In this document: positions 1 to 9,181 of the stretch, piece by piece
Layout: the number at the start of each line of letters is the position of its first letter
Position numbering within the stretch: the first letter of the stretch is position 1
DNA from: Micromonospora sp. HM5-17
Lineage (GTDB): Bacteria > Actinomycetota > Actinomycetes > Mycobacteriales > Micromonosporaceae
Assembly (NCBI RefSeq): GCF_003762835.1
Contig: NZ_RJWA01000013.1
Span: forward strand, 40,181-104,180
Reading direction: 5' to 3'
DNA: 64,000 bases
Program-made: the position numbers and the translations under genes
Notes under the pieces: generated by a model
Told to the model about the DNA's origin: nothing
The model's input: only the letters and a program-made list of their open reading frames with translations
The model's database searches: none

Positions 1-2325
1 TTCACCTCCGACATCGTCAGCGCGATCCAGCAGGCGGTGAAGGACGGCGTCGACGTCCTCAACTACTCCATCGGCGGCGGGGGCGGCGGCCCCACGGACC
101 CGAGCATGCAGGCGTTCTGGGACGCGTACGCGGCCGGCGTCTTCGTCGCGGCCTCGGCCGGCAACTCCGGCCCGGGCGCCGGAACGGTCGACAACTACGT
201 TCCGTGGGTGACGACCGTCGCGGCCTCCACCCAGACCCGCGAGTTCAGCTCGACACTGACGCTGCGCAGCGGCGGAGACACCCTGACCCTGACCGGTGCC
301 TCGATCACCGCCGGCGTGCCGGACGCCACCCCGGTGGTGCTGGCAGAGTCGGTTCCGGGCTACTCCGGCGGCGCCATCTGCCAGACCCCCGCGGCGGCCG
401 GGACGTTCACCGGCAAGATCGTGGCGTGCCAGCGCGGGGTGAACGGCCGGATCGAGAAGGGCTACAACGTGGCGCAGGGCGGCGCGGTCGGAATGATCCT
501 CTACAACCCGACCCTGCAGGACGTCGAGACCGACAACCACTTCCTGCCGGCGGTGCACCTGGCCGACGGCACCAGGTTCAAGGCCTTCATGACCGAACAC
601 TCCGAGGTGACCGGGTCGTTCACCGCGGGCCAGACGCACAGCGGCAAGGGTGACGTGATGGCGGCGTTCTCGTCGCGGGGGCCGGGCGGTCTGGTCCTCA
701 AGCCGGACATCACCGCGCCGGGCGTCCAGATCCTCGCCGGCAACACGCCGACGCCGGACGCGGTCGACGGCGGCCCGGCCGGCCAGTACTACCAGGCCAT
801 CGCCGGCACCTCGATGTCCGCGCCGCACATCGCCGGCGCCGCCGCGCTGCTGGCGGCGCTGCATCCGGAGTGGAGCCCGGGCCAGATCAAGTCGGCGATG
901 ATGACCACGGCGACGACCGACGTGGTCAAGGAGGACGAGACCACCCCGGCCGACCCGCTGGACTACGGCAGCGGTCGCCTCGACCTGACCAAGGCCGACG
1001 AGCCCGGCCTGACCTTCGACGAGACCGCCGACCGGATGCTCGCGCTCGGCGCGGACCCCCTCCGCGCGATCGACCTGAACCTGCCGTCGGTCGACGCCAA
1101 GGTGATGCCGGGCCGGATCAGCACCGTCCGCACCGCGACGAACGTCAGCGGCAAGACCCAGCGGTACACGGTGAAGGTCACCTCGCCGGCCGGAAGCCGG
1201 ATCACCGTCTCGCCGCGTACGTTCACCGTCAAGCCGGGCAGGTCGGTGAAGCTCCGGATCGAGATCTCGTCGACCGCGCCGACCGCGCAGTACTTCGGCG
1301 AGATCCGGCTGGTGCCGGCGACCAGGAAGCTGCCGACCCTGCACCTGCCGGTGGCGTTCGTCCCCCGGCAGGGCGACGTCAGCCTCACCACCTCCTGCAC
1401 GCCGGACCCGGTGTCCTGGCTCGGGACCAGCACCTGCACGGTGACCGCCCAGAACAACTCGTCCACGGCGACGACGGCGAGCCTGACCACCACCACGACG
1501 GTCCGGCTGCCGATCGTGTCGGCCTCGGGGGCGAAGGTCACCAACCCACTGAAGGCGGAGCGGAAGGGCGTCACGCTCCCCGGCCGCAAGGCGGGGGTCC
1601 CGTCGCTCGGTGCCGGCACCATCGCCGGTGAGTGGCTCCCACTCGCCGACTTCGGCATCCCGCCGCAGGCGGTCGGCGACGAGGATCTGCTCAGCTTCAA
1701 CGTGCCGGAGTTCGTCTTCAACGGGGAGCGGTACACCTCGCTCTCGGTGGACTCCAACGGCTACCTGGTCGTCGGGCCCGCCACCGCCGAGGACAACAAC
1801 TGCTGCCAGTTGCCCGGTTCCCTGCCAGATCCGGCCCGTCCGAACAACATCCTGGCGCCGTTCTGGACCGACCTGGACGGCACCGGCGCCCCCGGTATCT
1901 ATGCCGCCACGCTCACTGACGGCACCCGACGCTGGCTGGTCGTGGAGTGGCAGGTCAACGTCTGGGGCACCAACTCCAACCGGCACTTCCAGGTCTGGAT
2001 CGGGCTGAACGGTACCCAGGACATCGTCTTCGCCTACGACCCGGCCGCGCTGCCGGCCACCCCGAACAACCAGCCGTACCTGGTCGGGGCGGAGAACGCG
2101 GACGGCAGCGGCGGCGCCTCGCTGCCCGCCGGCACCCTGCCGACCGGCGACCTCCGGGTCACCAGCACGGACCCGGTCCCGGGTGGCTCCGTCTCGTACA
2201 CCGTCAAGGTACGGGGCCTGCTTCCCGGTACGGGCACCGTCACCAGCACGATGACCAGCCCGATCGTCCGCGGAACCACGGTGGTACCGGACGACGTCAC
2301 GGTCAGGTCGCCGGGCCGCGGGTGA
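1..2325 (+). CDS. Secreted subtilisin-like serine protease (S8, PA-domain type), 5' truncated by window edge
   Basis: The frame is open from base 1, so the gene begins upstream; 774 residues are visible. The first residues (SDIVSAIQQAVKDGVDVLN) are typical subtilase core, so the GTG at 37 is internal. SAGNSG (about residues 52-57) carries the oxyanion Asn and GTSMSAPHIAG (about 270) the catalytic Ser; the Asp and His of the triad lie outside the window. Between them sits a protease-associated (PA) insert (about 115-200). After the catalytic domain come an Fn3-like beta domain (about 365-430) and a beta-rich C-terminal region with the motif FWTDLDGTG. The family digests extracellular protein. 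A strong hairpin follows the stop. Start, signal peptide and propeptide cannot be judged here. Confidence 0.93.
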   Translation, partial: FTSDIVSAIQQAVKDGVDVLNYSIGGGGGGPTDPSMQAFWDAYAAGVFVAASAGNSGPGAGTVDNYVPWVTTVAASTQTREFSSTLTLRSGGDTLTLTGASITAGVPDATPVVLAESVPGYSGGAICQTPAAAGTFTGKIVACQRGVNGRIEKGYNVAQGGAVGMILYNPTLQDVETDNHFLPAVHLADGTRFKAFMTEHSEVTGSFTAGQTHSGKGDVMAAFSSRGPGGLVLKPDITAPGVQILAGNTPTPDAVDGGPAGQYYQAIAGTSMSAPHIAGAAALLAALHPEWSPGQIKSAMMTTATTDVVKEDETTPADPLDYGSGRLDLTKADEPGLTFDETADRMLALGADPLRAIDLNLPSVDAKVMPGRISTVRTATNVSGKTQRYTVKVTSPAGSRITVSPRTFTVKPGRSVKLRIEISSTAPTAQYFGEIRLVPATRKLPTLHLPVAFVPRQGDVSLTTSCTPDPVSWLGTSTCTVTAQNNSSTATTASLTTTTTVRLPIVSASGAKVTNPLKAERKGVTLPGRKAGVPSLGAGTIAGEWLPLADFGIPPQAVGDEDLLSFNVPEFVFNGERYTSLSVDSNGYLVVGPATAEDNNCCQLPGSLPDPARPNNILAPFWTDLDGTGAPGIYAATLTDGTRRWLVVEWQVNVWGTNSNRHFQVWIGLNGTQDIVFAYDPAALPATPNNQPYLVGAENADGSGGASLPAGTLPTGDLRVTSTDPVPGGSVSYTVKVRGLLPGTGTVTSTMTSPIVRGTTVVPDDVTVRSPGRG

Positions 2326-2359
2326 CAACCGGCCGGTCCGCCGGCTGACCGCACGAGCG

Positions 2360-2395
2360 CGAAGGGCACCCGAGCCACCCCTCGGGTGCCCTTCG
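2360..2395 (+). terminator. Hairpin terminator after the subtilase
   Basis: A perfect 15-bp inverted repeat (2360-2374 and 2381-2395) with a 6-nt loop lies 35 nt after the subtilase stop. No T-tract follows, as is usual in high-GC actinomycetes. It may also serve the convergent DUF72 gene. Confidence 0.75.
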
Positions 2396-2490
2396 TCGTC
2401 GGCGGCGGCGACCGTGTCACGCGGCGACGGGGCGCCTCGACACCGTGACCGCGGTGGTGGAGTGGCCGCCGCCGGCGCCGCGTCGAGCGG

Positions 2491-3342
2491 TCAGAAGAGG
2501 GTCAGGGGCTCGACCGGAGCCGGCTCGGGCAGTGCCGCGAGGTCGGGCACCCGGGCCCGGACGTCGTCGTGGAAGCGGCGGGCGAGCACGGGTGCCTCGG
2601 CGTTGTCCGGCGTGTGGATGAACACGGTCGGCGAGCGACCCTCACACAGCCACCCGGCGACCACCTCGATCCAGGGCTGCCAGCCCTCGATCGTCCGCGC
2701 GGGGTCGTCGCGGCCGAGGTACCGGACGATCGGCCGGTCGGTCAGCGCGACCGCCCGCAGCGGCAACCGCGGCTTCCTGGTCCAGGCCTCCCGTTCGGCG
2801 TCGCTGGTCGGCGGGCTGCGGAAGAACGCCGTCGTGTCGAACGGGACCCACTCCGCGGTCGCCGTGGCGAGGACTCCCTCGAGCAGCCGCGCGGCCCGGG
2901 GATCCGTGAAGAACGCGGGGTGCCGGACTTCTACGGCGTACCGGTGGGATCCGGGCAGCCGGCGCAGAAAGCGGGCCAGCGCGGGCAGCTCGGCGGGGGT
3001 GAACGATCCCGGCATCTGGATCCAGAGGGCGTGCGCCCGCGGACCGAGTGGCTCGATCGCGTCCAGGAAGGCCCGCAACGGCTCGTCGACGTCGGCGAGC
3101 CGGCGCTCGTGGGTGACGAGCTTCGGAAACTTGATCACGAACCGGAAGTCCGGATCGGTCTGGCGTGCCCAGGAGGCGACGGTGTCCCGGGACGGTGTCG
3201 CGTAGAAGGTGGTGTTGCCCTCGACCGCGTTGCACCACCCCGCGTAGGCCCGCAGACGTTCGTGCGCCGGTAGCGGGTGCGGCACCAGGCGCCCCTGCCA
3301 GGAACGGTGCGTCCACATCGCGCACCCCACGTGCAGACGCAT
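2491..3342 (-). CDS. DUF72 (YecE-like) family protein
   Basis: A 283-residue TIM-barrel-type protein of the DUF72/YecE family, whose biochemical function is not established. Family hallmarks are visible: VGCAMWTHRSWQG at the N-terminus, NAVEGNTTFYATPS with the conserved Asn-Thr-Thr-Phe-Tyr, FVIKFPKLVTH, and a late VFIHTPDNAEAP segment. The start was placed at the ATG at 3342 (MRLHVGCAMW), where homology begins, rather than nine codons upstream. It is monocistronic, facing the subtilase and lying downstream of prfH with about 110 bp between. Family assignment is sure; a cellular role would be a guess. Confidence 0.88.
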   Translation of the reverse strand: MRLHVGCAMWTHRSWQGRLVPHPLPAHERLRAYAGWCNAVEGNTTFYATPSRDTVASWARQTDPDFRFVIKFPKLVTHERRLADVDEPLRAFLDAIEPLGPRAHALWIQMPGSFTPAELPALARFLRRLPGSHRYAVEVRHPAFFTDPRAARLLEGVLATATAEWVPFDTTAFFRSPPTSDAEREAWTRKPRLPLRAVALTDRPIVRYLGRDDPARTIEGWQPWIEVVAGWLCEGRSPTVFIHTPDNAEAPVLARRFHDDVRARVPDLAALPEPAPVEPLTLF

Positions 3343-3452
3343 GATCCCGCGTCCCCTCCCCCAGTGCACTCGGCGGCCCGGCTATCCGCACGACCGCCCG
3401 CCGGTACGGTATACGAACACTCCGGCGGCGCGGAGGGTGCGACGCCCCCGGC

Positions 3453-4106
3453 CTACCCCGACCGGGCCGCACCGGGCCCGAGCCCCGGTCGTTCGACCCG
3501 GACGGGATCGCCGCGGACAAGATCGTCGTGGACCCGCCAACGGGCGGTCGCCGCGGCCCGCCTCGCGATCTGGTCGTTCCGCTCGAGCCGCTGTCGCAGC
3601 AGCTCCAGCGCGAGGCGACGGTTCTGGCTGAACCGCCGTTCGGCGTCGACCACGACGACGATCCCCGAGGGGCGGTGCGTCGCCCGGACGGCGGTGCTGA
3701 CCTTGTTCCGGTGCTGTCCGCCGGGTCCCCCGGTCCGGCACGGGACGATCTCGACGTCCGCCTCGTCGAATCCGCTGCGTGGCGGGTCGACCTGGCACGG
3801 CCGGGCGACGACGTACCAGTTCTTGCGGCCGGCGCGCGCCCGGTAGGGGCTGGGTGCCTGCCAGCACAGTGTCCCGGTCCACGAGCTCACGAACTCCTCG
3901 GCGCCGGCGCCGGAGATCCCCAGCAGGACCGAGCGGTAGGTGCCCGGCCGGTCGCCGGGAACGGTCTGGACCCGGCGGGTCCTGATCCCCCGCCGGCCGG
4001 CGTCGGCCTCCAGCCGGCGCACCAGCTGCGCGACGGCCCAGGCGCACTCCCGGGGGCCACGCCCGGCCGAGACGAGCAGGTGACGCTCGCCGCCGGTCAC
4101 GCTCAC
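3453..4106 (-). CDS. prfH: Peptide chain release factor homologue PrfH
   Basis: 217 residues. The C-terminal half carries the peptidyl-tRNA hydrolysis motif GGPGGQHRNKV (GGQ loop) followed by a basic tail, while the codon-reading domains of RF1/RF2 are absent. This is the PrfH architecture. The GTG start at 4106 overlaps the rtcB stop in a GTGA junction, so translation is very likely coupled. Linkage to rtcB is diagnostic of PrfH. In E. coli the PrfH-RtcB2 pair has been reported to act on ribosomes cleaved in the 16S decoding centre (colicin E3-type damage): PrfH releases the stalled peptide and RtcB2 reseals the rRNA. The same role here is inference from the family. Confidence 0.9.
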   Translation of the reverse strand: MSVTGGERHLLVSAGRGPRECAWAVAQLVRRLEADAGRRGIRTRRVQTVPGDRPGTYRSVLLGISGAGAEEFVSSWTGTLCWQAPSPYRARAGRKNWYVVARPCQVDPPRSGFDEADVEIVPCRTGGPGGQHRNKVSTAVRATHRPSGIVVVVDAERRFSQNRRLALELLRQRLERNDQIARRAAATARWRVHDDLVRGDPVRVERPGLGPGAARSG

Positions 4107-5317
4107 GACCGCCCCCGGCTCCGGCGGCGTGCCGGAGCCTCCCGCCGGCCGGTACCGCCGGAGCCGGCCCCGGCGCGCTCGGCCGTCTTGTAGGTGACGA
4201 GCGGGACCGTCGAGGCGACCGGGGTGGCCAGACCGTGGTCGGTGAGGTCGGCGATCACCTGTTCGATCCGCTTGTACGCCATGGGCGCCTCCTCGAACAG
4301 CAGCTGGCGCTCGCCGCACACCACGATCGAGCCGAGCGGCGTCCGCCGCAGCTCCTCGACCGTGTGCTTGGCCCGGCCCCGGCGCAGGGCGTCGGCGCGG
4401 GACATCTTGCGGCCGGCACCGTGGGCGACCGAGAAGTTGGCCTCCGGCCCGGCGTGGGCGGCCACCAGGTAGGAACACGTCCCCCGGGTTCCGGCGACGA
4501 GGACGTCACCGCCATCCCCGGGTGCCGCACCCTTGCGGTGCAGGTACCTCCCGTCGCGGATCTCGACCAGGTTGTGGCACCGGTCAACGACCGGCTCGGT
4601 GGGCTCGGCCCCGAGCGCGTGTAGCACCCGGGCGGCGATCAGCCGCCGGTTGAGCGAACCCCAGCGCACGGCGGCGTCGTGTCTGGCCAGGTACGCCGCG
4701 GGGTCGGCGGCCGGGCCGGCGCCGTACCGGTCGGTGTGCTCCCGCAGGATGCGTTCGCCCAGGCCCCGGGAGCCGCTGTGCACGATGAGAACGACGTCCC
4801 GGGCGGCGAGTCCGAGCCGGGCCGCGTGGCCGGGGTCGAGGACGCTCTGGATCCTCGCCAGCTCCACGAAGTGGTTGCCCCGGCCCACCGTCCCCAGCCC
4901 GTCGGTGTGGCCGGCGGGGATGTCGCCGTCCACCACGGCCCAGGCCGGGTCGTCGGCGTCCCGCTCGGGGTCCAGGGCCCGGTCGAGGTCCGGGAACCGG
5001 GCGGCGAGCTGCTCGGGTACGACGCGTTTGAGCGCGACCGGAAACACGGCGATACCACAGCCGATGTCGGACCCCACGAGGTGCGGGTACAGCACGGTCG
5101 ACGCCATGGCGGCGCCGATGGGCGCCCCCTTGCCGGGGTGCAGGTCCGGCATGGCGGCGACGTGGATCATCCCGTCGAGGGCCGCCACCTGGTGGCACTG
5201 CGCGACGGCGTCGGACTCGATCCAGCTACGGGCGGAGGCAAAGATGGTGACGGTGGCCGATCCGGTGGTGGGGACGGCCCGGGGCAGGAACGCCTGCCCA
5301 GAGTGTTGCTGCGACAA
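4103..5317 (-). CDS. rtcB: RNA-splicing ligase RtcB, PrfH-associated type
   Basis: 404 residues. RtcB joins RNA 2',3'-cyclic phosphate (or 3'-phosphate) ends to 5'-OH ends using GTP and Mn2+. Visible active-site motifs are MPDLHPGKGAPIG, GSDIGCGIAVF (metal-binding Asp and Cys), GRGNHFVELA, HSGSRGLGERIL and HGAGRKMSRADA with the His that takes GMP. The N-terminus is short, as in the RtcB2 subgroup that travels with PrfH, and not like canonical RtcB of about 480 residues. The start is TTG at 5317 (weak AG-rich site upstream); no better start precedes the conserved SARSWIE region. The C-terminus ends in a basic tail. It forms an operon with prfH by a 4-nt overlap and is divergent from the epimerase gene. 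No rtcA or rtcR is nearby. Confidence 0.93.
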   Translation of the reverse strand: MSQQHSGQAFLPRAVPTTGSATVTIFASARSWIESDAVAQCHQVAALDGMIHVAAMPDLHPGKGAPIGAAMASTVLYPHLVGSDIGCGIAVFPVALKRVVPEQLAARFPDLDRALDPERDADDPAWAVVDGDIPAGHTDGLGTVGRGNHFVELARIQSVLDPGHAARLGLAARDVVLIVHSGSRGLGERILREHTDRYGAGPAADPAAYLARHDAAVRWGSLNRRLIAARVLHALGAEPTEPVVDRCHNLVEIRDGRYLHRKGAAPGDGGDVLVAGTRGTCSYLVAAHAGPEANFSVAHGAGRKMSRADALRRGRAKHTVEELRRTPLGSIVVCGERQLLFEEAPMAYKRIEQVIADLTDHGLATPVASTVPLVTYKTAERAGAGSGGTGRREAPARRRSRGRS

Positions 5318-5613
5318 CGACGCTCTTTCCGGTAGAGGGGTGGGGACGGACGGGTGCCACGGCTCACCCGGACGCGGATCGGCGCTGCCGGGGCCTCGGC
5401 TGGACTGGGATGTCGTCCGTCAGAACGTCATGGCCCCACCCTGGCCGCACCCGGGCCGGCACGGCAAGTGGTTTTCGGGCGGCGTACGCCGGGCCGAGGC
5501 GGCCGGACGCCGGTCCCGGTCGGTTTGTCGGGCGGCTTTGTGGGAACGGCCACCGCCATGGACGCGCGGAGGACGACGCGGGGTCGACGCGACCGGCACG
5601 ACGGGGCGGACCG

Positions 5614-6690
5614 GTGACCGCGGTGGGCGGGACCGGCTCGGGTCTGCGGGTCGTGGTGGTCGGCGCGACCGGCAACGTCGGGACGAGCCTGGTCGAGGCG
5701 CTGAGTGGTGATCCGGCGGTCGGCACGATCGTCGGGGTCGCCCGGCGACGGCCGCGCTGGCGGGTGCCGAAGACCGAGTGGATCGAGGCCGACATCGTGG
5801 AGTCGGACCTCGCGGAGATCTTCGACGGGGCCGACGTCGTGGTCCACCTCGCCTGGCTCTTCCAACCGACCCACCAGCCGCTCACCACGTGGCGGGTGAA
5901 CGTCGTCGGCGGCCGGCGGGTCTTCGCGGCGGTCGCCCGCGCCGGAGTACGGGCGTTCGTCTACGCCTCCAGCGTCGGGGCGTACTCGCCGGGGCCGAAG
6001 GACCGGCCGGTGGACGAGGGTTGGCCGACGGACGGCTGGCCGGTCGCCGGCTACACCCGGGAGAAGGCGTACCTGGAGCGGGCCCTCGACGCCTTCGAAC
6101 AGCAGCAGCCGCACGTCCGGGTGGTCCGGTTCCGCCCCGGGTTCATCTTCAAGCGGGAGGCCGCCAGCCAGCAGCGACGGCTCTTCGCCGGTCCGCTGCT
6201 GCCCGGGCGGCTGGTCCGACCGGGAATCGTGCCGGTCGTACCGGACCTCCCCGGTCTGCGGTTCCAGGCGCTGCACGCGGCGGACGCCGCGGAGGCGTAC
6301 CGGTTGGCGGTGGTACGGGACGTCCGCGGCGCCTTCAACCTCGCCGCGGAGCCGGTCGTCGACGCCCGCCTGCTCGCCGACTGCCTGCGGGCCCGAACGG
6401 TACGGCTGCCCGCCGGTCCGGTCCGCGCCGTCCTGGCCGCCGCCTGGCACCTGCACCTGGTGCCCGCCGCCCCGCACCTGCTCGACGCGGTGTTCCGGAT
6501 ACCGGTGATGGACACCTCGCGGGCCGAGCGGGAGTTGGGCTGGTCGCCCCGGCACAGCGCCCGCGAGGCGATCGAGGAGTTTCTGGACGGCCTCCGGGCG
6601 ACCGCCGGTCTGCCGACCGCCCCGCTGGCGTCCCGGCCCGGCGGCGGGCGACTGGCGGAGGTCGCGACCGGCGTCGGCGAGCGACCCTGA
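5614..6690 (+). CDS. NAD(P)-dependent epimerase/dehydratase (extended SDR)
   Basis: 358 residues. An extended short-chain dehydrogenase fold: nucleotide-binding VVVGATGNVG (about 14-23), HLAWLFQPTH, the serine region ASSVGAYSPG, and the Tyr-Lys pair represented by YTREKAYLER. The C-terminal half includes FNLAAEPVVDARL and ELGWSPRHSAREA, typical of sugar-nucleotide epimerase-like proteins; the substrate cannot be assigned. The start is GTG at 5614, immediately before the Rossmann strand. The frame extends further upstream, but that part is low-complexity and unlike the family. About 296 bp separate it from divergent rtcB. Its stop directly abuts a broken beta-propeller gene, so this is a recombination junction. 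Confidence 0.85.
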   Translation: MTAVGGTGSGLRVVVVGATGNVGTSLVEALSGDPAVGTIVGVARRRPRWRVPKTEWIEADIVESDLAEIFDGADVVVHLAWLFQPTHQPLTTWRVNVVGGRRVFAAVARAGVRAFVYASSVGAYSPGPKDRPVDEGWPTDGWPVAGYTREKAYLERALDAFEQQQPHVRVVRFRPGFIFKREAASQQRRLFAGPLLPGRLVRPGIVPVVPDLPGLRFQALHAADAAEAYRLAVVRDVRGAFNLAAEPVVDARLLADCLRARTVRLPAGPVRAVLAAAWHLHLVPAAPHLLDAVFRIPVMDTSRAERELGWSPRHSAREAIEEFLDGLRATAGLPTAPLASRPGGGRLAEVATGVGERP

Positions 6691-6742
6691 TCCGCCCGAC
6701 CCGGGCCGACCGCACGGATCCGACACCCGCGTCGCACCCCGC

Positions 6743-7450
6743 TCTTTCGGCGCCCTCAACGCCGCGACCGGAGAGATCATCTGGCAGGTGCCCGAACCGC
6801 ACGGCGGCCAGGCGGTGGGTCCGGCCACCACGGCCAACGGCGTGGTCTACTACGGCGCACTGAACGGCTACATGTACGCGTTCGACGCCGCCACCGGCGA
6901 GCTGCTCTGGGAGTACCAGGGCGTCGGGGCCTCGAACGCGGGACCGGCCATCGTCGACGGGCGGCTGTACTGGGGCAACGGCTACGAACGCCTCGGGCCG
7001 ACCAGCACGACGTTCTACGCCTTCGGTCTCCCCGGCGCCCCGACCACGCCGCCCACCACGCCCCCGACGACCCCACCCACGACCACCCCTCCGACGACCC
7101 CACCCGCGACGACACCGCCCACGACACCGCCGACCAGTTCTCCGGCCCGTGCCTGCGACGCGACGTACCGGGTGGTGAGCGAGTGGCCCGGCGGCTTCCA
7201 GGGTGAGGTGGTGGTACGGGCCGGGCCCACACCGATCAACGGCTGGACCGTCCGGTGGACCTTCCCGGCCGGCCAGCGGATCAGCCAGCTCTGGAACGGC
7301 ACGCTCACCACCACCGGCGCTGACGTGACGGTCCGGAACGCGCCCTACAACGGCTCGCTGCCCGCGAACGGCACCACGACCTTCGGGTTCCTCGCCAGCT
7401 GGACGGGCAGCAACACACCGCCGGCCGCGACCAGTTGCACCAGTCCCTGA
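6743..7450 (+). pseudogene. 3' remnant of a secreted PQQ-like beta-propeller/CBM2 protein
   Basis: Two blades of a PQQ-type beta-propeller are readable in one frame (FGALNAATGEIIWQ, then YGALNGYMYAFDAATGELLW), followed by LYWGNGYERLG, a Thr/Pro linker of TTPP repeats, and a complete family 2 cellulose-binding module (CDATYRVVSEWPGGFQGEV to SWTGSNTPPAATSC). Homology starts abruptly near 6743, about 50 nt after the epimerase stop, with no start codon, signal peptide or remaining blades upstream. The parent gene, probably an extracellular dehydrogenase-like protein anchored to cellulose, has therefore lost its 5' part. The retained frame has no internal stop, so the deletion may be recent. The first in-frame ATG-like start in the remnant (6788) would give a protein with no export signal. 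Confidence 0.8.
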
Positions 7451-7470
7451 CGGACGGGGTCCCCGCCGAC

Positions 7471-7515
7471 GACGAGGCCCGCGTGGCGCGCTCCCTCGCG
7501 CCCGCGGGCCTCGTC
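7471..7515. terminator. Strong bidirectional hairpin
   Basis: Inverted repeat 7471-7483/7503-7515 (13 bp, perfect), continued inward after one bulged T by 7485-7490/7497-7502 (6 bp) with a 6-nt loop. It lies between the CBM2 remnant and the convergent pectate lyase gene, so it can terminate both. Confidence 0.8.
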
Positions 7516-7633
7516 CGGCCGACCGGTCGAGCGGGCGAGGTCGGCGGAGCCGAATCCCGGACGACGTCCGCCGGTTGGCCGGGGGTGGCCGCGCTGTCGA
7601 CGGGTTACGCCCGCACCGCGGCGGATCCTCCCG

Positions 7634-9181
7634 CTATCCGGCGTAGGTTTCGAACTCGGCGACCCGCGGGGTGCCGGTCGCGCTGCCGATCCTGAAGGTG
7701 ATCTTCCTGAGCGAGACCGGGGCGAAGGTGATGGTGCCCGCCCCGCTACCGGAGGTCAGGACCGCACCCGTGTCGTGGTTGATGACCTGCCACGAGCCGA
7801 TGTTTCCTACCGCCCCGGCCGCCTCCCGGATGACGATCCGGGACACCGTGGTCGCGGAACCCCACTTGATCGAGATGTCCCCGGTCGAGCCGACCGGCGA
7901 CCAGTAGGTGCTCAGGTCGCCGTCCCGGACGTTGCCATAGCTCGTTCCGCTGGCCTTGCTGGAGCCGTCGGCCCCGGCCCCGATGCTGAGGTTGGTTCCA
8001 CCGGGCTGGGTCGGCCCCGGGGTGGGGGTCGTCGGCCCTGTCGTGGGCCGGGTCGGGGTCGCCGTCGGCGTCTGCGGCGCGCAGTTGCCGTCCGACACCC
8101 GCAGCCCGGTGTTGGCGCCGGCCGTCTGGCGGACGACCTCCGGCACGCAACCGGCCCCGTCGAGCCGGTAGGAGTACGGGATGCCGACGCTGGTGTTGGA
8201 CCGCGGGTTGGGGCCGGCGGGGTTGTTCTCGCTGCCGGGGCTGGACCAGGTCACGTTGTCGAAGATGTTGCCGTTGACCTCCCAGTAGCCGGCCTCGTCG
8301 GTGTAGAAGGTGCCCAGGACGTCCTTGGAGTTTCGGAAGTAGTTGTTCTCCACCTTGGCGCGGGCCCCGGCCCGGGAGTTGATTCCGGACTCGTGGAGGC
8401 TCACGTAGTGGTTGTTGTAGATGTGGGCGATGCCGCCGCGCAGGAGAGGCGTACGGGAGTCGATGTTCTCGTACAGGTTGTGGTGGAACGTGATGTAGCC
8501 GTTCGAGAGGTCGCTCTCGCTGGACCCGACCAGCCCACCGCGACCCGAGTTTCGCAGGATGCTGTAGGACAGCGTCACGTACTGGGTGTTGTTCTTCAGG
8601 TCGAACAGGCCGTCGAACCCCTCCGACTCACCACCCGAGGCCTCCAGCGTGACGTGGTCGACCCAGACGTTCCGGACGTTGCTCTCCATGCCGATGGCGT
8701 CACCGCCGTTCGAGGTGGGCGAGCCCGACTTCTTGACGTTCCGGACGGTCACGTTCTGGATGATGATGTTGCTGGCGTCGCGGATGTGGATGCCCAACTG
8801 GTCGAAGACGGCCCCGCTGCCGACCCCGATGATCGTGACGTTGCTGATCTCCTTGAGTTCGATCTTGTCGGCGGCGGTGTTGCAGCTCGCGCCCGACACC
8901 TTGGTGGTGTTGCCGTGGTTGATGGTCCCCTCGACCTCGATGATGATCGGGGTACTGCTGCTGGGCCGGTTGCACAGGGCCGCGTGGATCGCGGTTCCCG
9001 TGGTGGCCCGCACCGTCTGCCCGCCCGCACCGCCGGTGGTCCCACCGTTGAGGGTCGCGTAGCCGGTGGCGCTACCGGACGCTGCGGACGCCCGGGACGT
9101 CGGCAGCACCGCACCGGCCGCGACCGCCACGGCCGCGGTAACCAGCGCCGCCGGGAGTCCCCACGCGATTGGTCGTCTCAT
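7634..9181 (-). CDS. Secreted pectate lyase (PL1) with C-terminal discoidin-like domain
   Basis: 515 residues. It cleaves polygalacturonate by beta-elimination outside the cell. The N-terminus is a signal peptide (MRRPIAWGLPAALV..., cleavage probably after SRASA near residue 33). The PL1 parallel beta-helix spans about 36-370, with the conserved WVDHVTLEASGG (Ca2+/substrate region) and SRTPLLRGGIAHIYNNHY, which carries the catalytic Arg of the RxPxxR motif. A Thr/Pro linker follows (about 375-405), then a galactose-binding/discoidin-type domain (NLSIGAGADGSSKASG to the end) likely to bind plant polysaccharide. An SD-like gaggcgagg precedes the ATG. Promoter and LacI-type operator signals lie about 460-510 bp upstream, implying a long leader. 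Confidence 0.93.
   Translation of the reverse strand: MRRPIAWGLPAALVTAAVAVAAGAVLPTSRASAASGSATGYATLNGGTTGGAGGQTVRATTGTAIHAALCNRPSSSTPIIIEVEGTINHGNTTKVSGASCNTAADKIELKEISNVTIIGVGSGAVFDQLGIHIRDASNIIIQNVTVRNVKKSGSPTSNGGDAIGMESNVRNVWVDHVTLEASGGESEGFDGLFDLKNNTQYVTLSYSILRNSGRGGLVGSSESDLSNGYITFHHNLYENIDSRTPLLRGGIAHIYNNHYVSLHESGINSRAGARAKVENNYFRNSKDVLGTFYTDEAGYWEVNGNIFDNVTWSSPGSENNPAGPNPRSNTSVGIPYSYRLDGAGCVPEVVRQTAGANTGLRVSDGNCAPQTPTATPTRPTTGPTTPTPGPTQPGGTNLSIGAGADGSSKASGTSYGNVRDGDLSTYWSPVGSTGDISIKWGSATTVSRIVIREAAGAVGNIGSWQVINHDTGAVLTSGSGAGTITFAPVSLRKITFRIGSATGTPRVAEFETYAG

Noticed and set aside
7045..7140. Repetitive ACC/CCG-rich DNA considered as a microsatellite or repeat element
   Set aside because: It is the in-frame Thr/Pro linker before the CBM2 domain.
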